This document shows positions 55,677-64,000 of a stretch of 64,000 nt of DNA, one piece after another. The notes under the pieces were generated by a model. That model was not told the DNA's origin and did not search any database. It saw only the letters and a list, made by a program, of their open reading frames with translations. Made by a program: the position numbers and the translations under genes. Source of the stretch: Tretioscincus oriximinensis (taxonomy: Eukaryota > Chordata > Lepidosauria > Squamata > Gymnophthalmidae); assembly GCA_022410635.1 (NCBI GenBank), contig JAJVDF010000234.1, forward strand, positions 1 through 64,000. The letters are read 5' to 3'. Each line of letters begins with the position of its first letter. The stretch's first letter is position 1.

Positions 55677-57285
55677 CAGTACGCTTTCACTTGAAAGTTT
55701 TATTTTAAAAATGTCACATCTGAGTAAAATATACATTTCTTTCCACAGAATTTCCAATTTATTAGTTACTGGTTTCAACTGTTAATTTAGATAAAATGTG
55801 AAGCTGCAGTTTATTTCTAAAATGGGTCATTAAATGCTGTTTTCTTGTCTGAGAAGATGTATGATGGTTAGATTGTGTAGATCTATCCATATCTACACTG
55901 AAATAAATCCCTCATGTTCTTAGGGAACTGGGAGTAAGTTTGCAGCCTAAATCACAATGTGTTGGTTATGGTCTATTACTATCTAATTAACTGCAGATGT
56001 CTTTTGACAATGTTTTTGTAACACACATAGAGGTCAACTATTTTTCAAAGGTATTGGTTTGCATTTTGGTAAGAACATTCAGTAAAGAAGTAAAAGTTCC
56101 TTGTTCTGGTTTTAAATTTTAAGAAATCCTTCCCATGTTTATTTATACAGTATATATNCCTGATACTAAAAGTGGAAAAGAAGCAAGTACCTGAAAATTT
56201 TGTGCACACGTAGATTCTAGAAATTAGCAATATACCTATTTTCTAATTCNTGGCTTAGACACCATTGTCTTTATTTTTCTGTTCTACTGTCAGTTCCTGA
56301 TCTTCTGCTGTTCCTGATCAATGATCACAAGAAATATCTGTTGCTACTTTAATCCTGAATTTTTAAAATCTCTCTGAACTGAAATTATTTTTGTGTTGGG
56401 GGTTTCAGTACAAAACATTTGCTTCANTACACAGTTTTGCTTATGCATTTATGCATAGAAACAAAGTGACTCTAATTTTTCTTTTCTAATTGCCAATGCC
56501 GGTCTAAAAAAATTGTGAAACTGTAACGGCATGAATTGCATTGTTTCTGTGAGTATCATCAAGTTAGAGTCATCAACATGACTATATGGCCATGGTCATG
56601 TGGTTTTCTTTGCAAATTCAGATTTACCAGCAAATACAGATACCTCCAGGAAAGGTATCAAGATTTAATCTGTGGTCCCCTGATTTCTAGACAGCTGGTC
56701 TTCTCTTGACATATAAGGAACCTGGCAGTGTTTTGATTTAAGGCTGTGAACACATATACCAAAATTTTCCCACTTCTGAAGGGATTCTGAAACAGTTTAC
56801 ATATGGGATTGTTTGTTCACACATAAATCTGCCCTCCATTTCTCTTGGTATTAGGGTTGCTGTAATCCAAGAATCCCAAACCAAGACTCTAAAAAACTGC
56901 TTCTCTCTGCCCCTAACCAAAACTTCACACCATCTCACCTATAATCTGCCCCCCTAAGATAAACCAGGTTAAAACTTTACCCACTAGTACGACTGATATA
57001 AGGAAGCATTTGTCACCATGAAATTATATTATGCTTTCATTTAATAATAACATGTGTTAAAGAAACAGTTCAGGTTTATCACCAAACAAAAGAGGAAAAT
57101 GTGTAATCTTGTTTAGATCTTCTAATGGCTTCTCACCATCCTGNACAGAGAGAAGGAAAAAATGGTTGGACTTTTTGGTGTTTTCTGTTGATGACAAAAA
57201 TAATCAGTTGTGTGCAAACCTTTGCCTCCTTAATCATATTTCCTGTTTCTTTTTCTTGGTCCAGAATGGCTCTATAATCATATGA
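55677..57285. other. AOPEP intron sequence
   Basis: AT-rich. taaggctgtgaacacat at 56740 looks like one end of a GGC-type element, but no matching right end was found. Confidence 0.45.
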
Positions 57286-57408
57286 GGCTGCATCCAGATG
57301 TTATCTACTTATTACTTGGATATTCTGGAATACAGTACTGTTTGGAATGCTTTATTGTAAAATATCCAACCTTCATTCCAGAATAAACAAGTAACCTCTG
57401 GATGCAGC
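57286..57408. mobile_element. Foldback MITE, 123 bp
   Basis: Left end GGCTGCATCCAGATGTTA, right end reversed GCTGCATCCAGAGGTTA. A second inverted pair is tattctggaat...attccagaata. It shares the GGCTGCATCC end with 15911-16256. Flanks TGA and TCA do not form a direct repeat. Confidence 0.75.
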
Positions 57409-57935
57409 TCAAGTCTTTCTGAACTTCATATTTCAAAACAAGATCAATAGGGAAAGACAAGAAATTTGTATGAGTCTCTCTAGAACCNAAGTTCTGAAGG
57501 CATTTTAAAAAATCCCCAAAAGAAAAAAGGACTTCGCCAAGAATGTAATTCCTTTTTAAAGAAGGCTGTGCAATTGCATGTGATATTTTATATACAAATC
57601 TCTAAAAGCAGGATGGCACATTGGTCTCAATGCACTTTTATTTGGGATGGGGCAATAGATCATCACCAGGTAAGGTTCTTGCTATGAAGTGTCCAAACCT
57701 ACATTTCCCAGTGAACTCATCCTAAAGGTAACTTTTCCCCTTTCATTCAGGATATTCTTCATAGTTTCTAAAATCACAGATTGTCTATAAAATCCATGAC
57801 ATATGGCAATAATAAGAAAAGGTGGATTGGGAACATGAGGACTACATACAAGTGCTGTTTCTGATGCACTTCTGAGTTGGTGTTTTTGTTGTTTCAAACA
57901 TAACCTGGAGTAGAGAAATCTTGCATGGAGATTAC
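57409..57935. other. AOPEP intron sequence
   Basis: Nothing recognised. Confidence 0.5.
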
Positions 57936-58225
57936 AGGCACGAATGGCTCAGTCGCTTAGGAAATGGTCTCTCATCTGGGAGATTGGGTTTTGAAGCCCT
58001 GTAAGGAGGGGTGANCTCCTTCCACTAGCCTNTAGCTCTAGCCAACCCAGCTATTCGAAAACATAAATTGCAAGAAATTGCAATCGACTGCTAGTAGATA
58101 CATGGGAACCACCACAGCCTGGTGGGGAAGATAGAATGTAAGCCTTTGGGGGAAAATATCCTTGTAAGCCACTTTGAGTCCCTTTGAAAGGTGAGAAAAG
58201 TGGGGTATAAGAATCCCGATCTTCT
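57936..58225 (+). mobile_element. tRNA-headed SINE (family A), complete copy
   Basis: Head ggcacgaatggctcagtcgc (A box tggctcagtcg), gggttttgaagccc near the B-box position, body with ctagccaacccagctattcg and cttgtaagccactttgagtc, and 3' end gtggggtataagaatcccga followed by (TTC)-rich sequence. Best-preserved copy of this family here. Confidence 0.85.
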
Positions 58226-58385
58226 TCGTCTTCTATCTCTGTCACCATTACCTCATAATTCCCACTATTCAAGAAAGGCTTCCAGTTTTCAGGAGAACAT
58301 TTCTGGGAATGGGGAAGCAAAGAGAAAGCTTATTAGACTTGACAATTTGATCTTTTGGAGGTATGCAATTGTAAGTAAATGAGTA

Positions 58386-58500
58386 AGTACCATCACAACG
58401 GGATGGAGAAGGTAGAATGTAAATTTTCAGGCAATAGCCTATAAGCTGCTTTGAGTTCCTTTGGATGAGAAAAGCTGGGTATAAAATCCTCCTCCTCCTT
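58386..58500 (+). mobile_element. SINE 3' fragment (family A)
   Basis: gtaccatcacaacgggatgg, ataagctgctttgagttcct, then gaaaagctgggtataaaatc and (CTC)n. Same 3' body as the copy 160 bp upstream, same strand. Confidence 0.75.
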
Positions 58501-59928
58501 CACCTAACCACTGCAAAACATCTTAGAACATCTGGTTAGCACACTACAACAGAAAAATCTGTACAGAATAAGTTTACTGCCTTTTTTCATAAAGCAATGG
58601 GGCTGAAGAATCATAAAATAGTACACCTGAGCCAACATAACTCAACTATATAGAAATGGGAACTTATGTTCTCTTTCCAAAGCCTATGAATAGGATCCTG
58701 AAGGTGTTGTTTATGATGATTTAATAAAGCGCGCATATTCTTTGTGGTTCGCCTTTTTGCGTTAATCACACTGTTGAGCACAAAAGCTGTGTTATGTGCA
58801 GAATGGCTGAGTTTATCCCTAGTAGAAAGGAAATATGTTTGGTATCCACAGAACAATAAGAGTTTGCTGCCTGGCTGGTCAATGCTGGATCAAGTTCACA
58901 TTCCCAAGCTCCCTCTCTCCCACCTACACATGCAAGTGCTGGAAGCAGAGGGGAGGAAGGAAACTGAGGTCCCTTCTTGCGCAGGGATGTGAGCTGAGAC
59001 TTTCCTAATATGGTCATAGCTGAGCCTGCACAATATTAACTGCCTATTTTAATCTGTGCTTTGCAAAAACTGCCTGAAAAAAGTAAGGAGATTAGCTACC
59101 AATTAACTGTTGCTCTGTTTTCTTTGGCTGTGCCAAGCAATTTAACGGGAAGGGGGGAGAGTGTTACTCTAAATTGTTTTTCTTTTAGTAACTTTAGCTT
59201 TTATGCTTCCAGAGACTGAAGTTCTATTGCAAACCTTCAAATTTATATGAACATTTATATACATACAGAAATGAACTCTCTTCAAAATGCTGTGGATGAG
59301 TAAATTCTAACCAGTTGACTCTTGACCTTCCGATTGATTTGAGCATGTAAAGTGANTACAGAAATTATGTGGTAATGGATGGTCCTCCTGGCTTCTATTC
59401 NTCTTGTACTAAGAAGCAGAAATACATCATCCAAGATTCAAGTATAGATGTCTGTTTATTTCAAAGAAGGTTTTCTGATGCACATTTACAGTAAGTCCTT
59501 GCACTCCACCCCTTTATATATTGTTGCCAAGACTTCCAGTCTCTGGAGACTTCTGGCATGCCTGTAAAAGAGGGCAATTGAGTTCACTTCAGACAGCATG
59601 ACCTTCCTCAGTACTGTTTTCAGTAACAAAGATCTTTGATGGATTGAAGCGGCGACAGTGTGGTTACAAATACAATAAGTGCAGAGAGAGATGCCTGCCA
59701 ATGATAGTTTTCTATTGATTCTGAAGACAATGTTAGCAAGCATCATGACATAAGCAATTCAACATGAAGCCTTCTTTTTTCCTTTTAAAATGCTTAGCTG
59801 ATTCTGCAGCTGTAAATCTTTTCTCAAAGTACAGATTTTGGCAATTTATAAAAAACATTTAAATGGTTCTGTACATTAAGCAGTTATACAATTGTGTATT
59901 TTTATTACAATCATATGATACAAGATTN
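58501..59928. other. AOPEP intron sequence
   Basis: No exon or identifiable repeat. Confidence 0.5.
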
Positions 59929-60330
59929 ATAGAATCCTAGAGTTGGAAGGGACCTCCAGTGCCATCAGGTCCAACCCCCTGCTCAATGCAGGATTCATTA
60001 AACCATCCCAGACAGATGACTGTCCAGTCTCTGTTTGAAGACTTTCAGCGAAGACGAACTCACCACCTCCTGTGGCAAATTGTTCCACTGGTTTATTACC
60101 TTGACTATTAGAAAGTTTTTTTCTGATATCCAATCTAAATTTCCTCCCTTGCAGTTTCATCCCATTGTTTCTAGTCCTTCCATGTGCCAATATGAAAAAT
60201 GCTGGTNCCTCTGCTCTGTGACAGCCCTTCAGATATTTGTAGACAGCTATCAAGTCTCAGTCTTCTCTTTTGCAGACTAAACATCCCTGATTCAACTGAA
60301 CTGGGGTGTTGTTGACCTTTAAGGAAGGGA
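59929..60330 (-). mobile_element. CR1 LINE 3' end, first subfamily
   Basis: Minus strand encodes KLQGRKFRLDIRKKLSNSQ, then GGGEFVFAESLQTETGQSSV, the CR1 ORF2 C-terminus. The 3' end attagaatcctagagttggaag-type wording (tagaatcctagagttgga, gggacctccagtgccatcag) is classic CR1 UTR. Confidence 0.92.
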
Positions 60331-61422
60331 GGTCTTTCTTAATAGTTTATATAGAGAAAAAATGCCTGTGAAAAGTGTTGAAAGGATTATATCAATTCTA
60401 TGCAGACTGTCTTTCAGGAGAGATAGCCAAGATCAACTCACCTCTGCTGAAAAAAAAAAAAGAATTATACCTGAGTGAAGTATGCTGCTTATATAACCCT
60501 ATCCTTTGAGTAGTATAAGGAATTTTACTAAAAAGAATGCAAGAAAGACAACAAAAAAGCTATCAGATGCCACGTACTGCATAGTTTGAGGATTTTTTTA
60601 GTCCCTATTATAACTCAGGCTGGCCTTCTTGATTTTCTGGAAAGCTCATATAGAGTTTTGCACATATAAATAAATGAAAATCCTAACACATCTAGATAAT
60701 TTTCCAGAAACCTGATCTCCACACCTTAACCCCCCACTCCATTTAAGCAGTAGATTCACCTGTGAAAGGATCTCAAGTAAACCACTTTTTTGCTTTTTCT
60801 CCACCAATAGTTCCATTTTTTGTGGGGGGGGTTGACTTTCAAAACTCCCTGTACTGGGTTTTCTCTTTCCCTTGCTGAAAGTTTGTAAGACTTTGTGAAC
60901 ATTTTGCTCAGTAATGTGATCCTCATGTTTGAGCCTTTCCTGGAATTAAAACCATGCTGGGCTAGAGGGAGACTGAATGGGGAGGGGCTGGCAGGTTGTT
61001 TAGAACTCCAAGTTGGAGCAGGTTGGAAATGACAGTGCAAGAGGCTTATTCGTGGTAAAGGTGATGCAAAGGAGAATACAGAGTTCAGGGGAACAAACCC
61101 AATTAGTGGTCAGNTAGTCAGTTTGTCAAGCCACATGAGCTAGTTTTTCTAATTATGGTTAATATTGAAACATGCATAAAGCTACTGCCTATTGGAGTTA
61201 GTGAAACAGTGGAGAAAGTGAGAAAAGTGAAATGCTGTTGGGACTAGAACATGTAAGTAAAAATAGCTAAAGTACTCTAATGTCCCAATTTGATTCAAAC
61301 AAATTTTAAAATTGTCTCTGTTGAACCTGGTAGCTTATGTATGCACTTTAACCTTCCCCAAATTGAAATGTGTGAAAGAGTGGATGTGGCAGGATGCTGC
61401 TTGGTTTGTTCTTACTGGAACT
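60331..61422. other. AOPEP intron sequence
   Basis: A11 run at 60450 and a G run at 60825. Nothing else seen. Confidence 0.5.
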
Positions 61423-61640
61423 AGTTCTGGTGTAGTGGTTAGAGTGTCTGATCTGGAAGTCTCCCTGTTCAATTCTGCATTCCTTCTCAAAAGCCAGCTG
61501 GGTGACCTTGGGCTAGTCACAGTTCTTCAGAACTTTCTCAGTCCCATCTACTTCACAAAGGTGTGAAAAGAAGAAGTTTGTGTAAGCTGCTTTGATTCCT
61601 TTCGGGTTGAGAAAAGCAGGGTATAAAAACTAACTCTTCT
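61423..61640 (+). mobile_element. Sauria-like SINE
   Basis: tRNA-derived head tggtgtagtggttagagtgt with B box gttcaattc; body ccagctgggtgaccttgggc and tagtcacagttctt, then cttcacaaaggtgtgaaaag, ctttgattcctttcgggttg and tail aaaagcagggtataaaaact. This order is that of Sauria SINEs, found in squamates. Confidence 0.85.
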
Positions 61641-62258
61641 GTGGGATACAGTAGGATACTCTTAGTAGTAGATGCTTATTTGTGAGCTGTTAAAGTTTTT
61701 TAAAAGTGTTGGATCAAATTAGCTAAGCAGGTATTGGAGCCCAGTGAACCTCACTGCATCTACAAAGCTATTTAAGGAAAATACAAAAAGGAACAAACAT
61801 CAGCAGGAGGTCAGCTTCCTTATATTTCATAATGAAAAGGACTCCAGATAATTCTTACCAAAGCAATTTAGAAACAAGCTGGTATGTGCAGTGAACAGAA
61901 ATGATGTACCGCTAATCAAACCGGGGTGTGATTCTGCGGGGCCCTGGAGTCGCTCTTTTACATGTTCAAATATATCCCAGCATCGTTGTAAAAGCAGTAG
62001 GTATTAATATTCTGAGGTGAAATTGACCTTGTTTTTATTTTATTTTACTCCTTCAAAGAGTATTGGATTTTTACTTAATTTTGCACAGAACAGAATGTCC
62101 TACCGAAAGTTTTAAACTTTATGAATAACTTAGACTATGGAAAGAAAATAAACCTTTTCAGGGTACCTTGGGGGGTGGGTGGGTCTCAAAATGACAAACC
62201 ACCCTGAGATAATTTTGCTATTCTCCCTGGCTTCAATTTGATTTTTAAAAAAAGCATA
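61641..62258. other. AOPEP intron sequence
   Basis: Nothing recognised. Confidence 0.5.
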
Positions 62259-62492
62259 TTATTGGCACGGTGGTGCAGAGGTTAAGAGCAATGGTCTTTC
62301 AACAGAGAGATCGGAGTTCAAGGCCCCATGTGTCTACCATGGAGAGGAGTGAGCTCCGTCTACTGGCCTCAGCTGCAGCCAACCTAGCTACTTGAAAGCA
62401 AGTAATTGCAAGTAGATTAATAGGTATCATCACAATGTGATGAGGGAAAATAGACATAAGCCTTCAAGTGAAAAAGAGGGGAAAGCAGAAGA
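62259..62492 (+). mobile_element. tRNA-headed SINE, variant head
   Basis: Head ggcacggtggtgcagaggtt (A box tggtgcagagg) and B box gagttcaaggccc; the body (ccaacctagctacttgaaag, aagtaattgcaagtagatta, atcatcacaatgtgatg) is shared with family A. The head differs from the tggctcagtcg copies. Confidence 0.75.
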
Positions 62493-62930
62493 AGCTCTGT
62501 GCTTTATCTCATGCCCAGAGCTTAGCAACAGAAGGTGAGAAGATGTGCAGTATTTCAGGTTACATTGGGGAGAAGGACTCCCAAAGCTCCAACGGATTTT
62601 TAAATATTTCCTTTGTTCTTGCTTTCCTTACACTAAGAAGTCATGAGTGCTGCCAAACCATTTTAGTACAAAGAAACTATGAAAAAAACATTGTGGGTCT
62701 AGGCCAGTAAAACCTTCTGCAGTCTGCAACAGCATCACCTGAAAACTTCAGTTAGGAACTAAAATTCCAGCTTTCAGAGCCCTTGGGGGAAACCATTTTA
62801 GCAATGCATTTTGATGCACGTCAAAAATGGATCCCCCTGTAGTTTGGAAAACTGATTTTCCACATGCCACTGTGACACAGATTGGCATGAACTGGGTTCT
62901 GAATGCTTCATCCAATGCAGATGGAGCATA
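62493..62930. other. AOPEP intron sequence
   Basis: Nothing recognised. Confidence 0.5.
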
Positions 62931-64000
62931 ACTGCAGTGGGTTATACATTGTCAATTCTTGGAGTCAAAACATAGGTGAGCAAAGAAAACAGAATAAACA
63001 GTGAACAAAAATAACATCTGCTGNCCACATACAGATTACTTCTCAAAACAGAATTGATAAAAAAGTGCCAAACCCATTCTGAACAATCTAAGGCCCTATG
63101 AACCCCAAGGGAGACAGACCCAGACAATAACAGGTTGTTTCATTAGTCAAAGAGGGTGATTAAGAACATTAATAGGCTATGAGAGGTAAGACAACCAATG
63201 GGAAGACTTTTGTTGACAAAGTGCGTCCAAGTGGGATGAACACAGACTCAGTGAAGGGTCCAATGCAGCTGCTTTAAAAAATGGAGCCCATTTTAGCAGA
63301 AACTGCAAAAAGTGATTTTTCTGTTAGGCCTAGCATTCTGTCTTTTTGTGTGCAGATAGACTCATTCAATATTAGGGTCCAGATTTTGTAACCCACTACT
63401 CCTTGGACAAGTCTTTGGCCTTCTTCCAATTTTGAGCAATGACGGCCTTGGCCGTGGTGAGGAGGGACTTGGTAACCTCTGAGATGGTCAGAGGAAAGGG
63501 AAGACCAGGCTGGGAGACAGAAGGACCTTTGCTTTAAGGATCCCATCCAGACAGGTGCCCACCATTGCCAGCACTTAGGGCTAGGATTTTTATATATTCT
63601 GTGGAGGGAGACCGGGGTAAGATACCATCTATAAAGTATTTAATATGAGAGCTCCCTGTCTTATTGTGATTGCAGAACCTGAAAAATCTTAGAAGGGATA
63701 CGCTTCCATACAGAATCATCTATAGGGAGGCCACATCCCGTCTCCCAGAATTGTTTCAAAGCCTGTTGATTATTATCCAATAGCAATTGGTATATTCTTG
63801 CAGAGATGCCCTTTTCATTGGGTTGAACAGATTGCAGAAAGCATTCAAAAGGGGTGAGGGCCCTAATGTTTTCACAGCAGAATATCTGAGACTTTAAAAA
63901 TTTGCTGAGGGCTAGGGTTTCTAACCAACTGTGGGAAGAAAGACATCTATATTTTGCCTAAATACGGCCCTGGTTCCAGGAATGACCTCGTTACAGACTT
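62931..64000 (-). mobile_element. L1-type LINE, ORF2 C-terminus, runs off window
   Basis: Minus-strand translation gives ILYRWYLTPVSLHRIYKN, CWQWWAPVWMGS, then KAVIAQNWKKAKDLSKEWWV and a KIW-like step, the typical L1 ORF2 C-terminal order (NRWYLTP... CWRC... AAK..IAQ.WK). Several stops and frameshifts. The 3' UTR continues to about 62931. The 5' part lies beyond the window. Confidence 0.75.

Noticed and set aside
56740..56940. Another GGC-ended MITE starting at taaggctgtgaacacat
   Set aside because: No matching right-hand inverted end or target duplication could be found.
57940..58010. tRNA gene from A- and B-box-like sequence
   Set aside because: It is followed by a SINE body and tail and has no cloverleaf; same for 49790, 61430 and 62265.
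16996..64000. miR-23b/27b/24 cluster, which lies in an AOPEP intron in mammals
   Set aside because: I looked for the mature microRNA sequences and did not see them. In human the cluster is near the 3' end of the gene, probably beyond this window.
1..64000. CRISPR arrays, operons, or prokaryotic regulatory sites
   Set aside because: The sequence is clearly vertebrate nuclear DNA; tandem arrays present have no spacer-repeat structure.

Overview
The window is intronic and intergenic-type vertebrate nuclear DNA: AT-rich, crowded with interspersed repeats, and carrying short exons with GT-AG boundaries. The repeats are CR1 and L2 LINEs, degenerate L1 pieces, tRNA-headed SINEs including a Sauria-like copy, a Tc1-type transposon, and hAT- and Harbinger-like non-autonomous elements. 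This mix points to a reptile, most likely a lepidosaur (squamate or close relative). The species cannot be named from the sequence.

The only protein gene I can support is part of AOPEP (aminopeptidase O, an M1 zinc metallopeptidase) on the + strand. Six consecutive coding exons lie at 16996-17185, 20507-20613, 30840-30942, 31043-31150, 41278-41321 and 50937-50997. All joins keep one open frame, about 204 codons in total. They hold the zinc site (HEIAH, then E 18 residues later), the probable catalytic tyrosine (in HYLKG) and the start of the C-terminal region. No earlier exon was found in the first 16.9 kb and no later exon in the last 13 kb, so the gene runs past both ends. Introns are 3.3, 10.2, 0.1, 10.1 and 9.6 kb.

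Region by region: 1-1640 is an AT-rich 46-bp tandem array, then a G-rich array of about 109 bp units, then a CpG-rich promoter-like block with a perfect 20-bp inverted repeat. 1.6-17 kb is intron with CR1 copies, a Tc1 element split by a CR1, a hAT element and a GGC-ended short element. 17-31 kb holds the first four exons among CR1, L1, SINE and foldback elements. 31-41 kb has an 8-bp-TSD foldback element, an L2 LINE, GC-rich sequence and a 2.6 kb degenerate tandem array. 41-51 kb has the last two exons, a second hAT element and a large CR1 copy. 51-64 kb has nested L2/CR1, SINEs, small hairpins, a CR1 tail and a 3' L1 piece running off the end.

The most interesting material is in the repeats. 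Three of the four large CR1 copies are internally deleted at short homologies, and two share the same upstream breakpoint. A set of short elements has GG-starting ends, and one of them ends about 32 nt before an AOPEP splice acceptor. A composite AT-array/GC-block structure occurs both at the window start and at 37-40 kb. Coordinates of repeats are by-eye estimates except where target-site duplications fix the ends.
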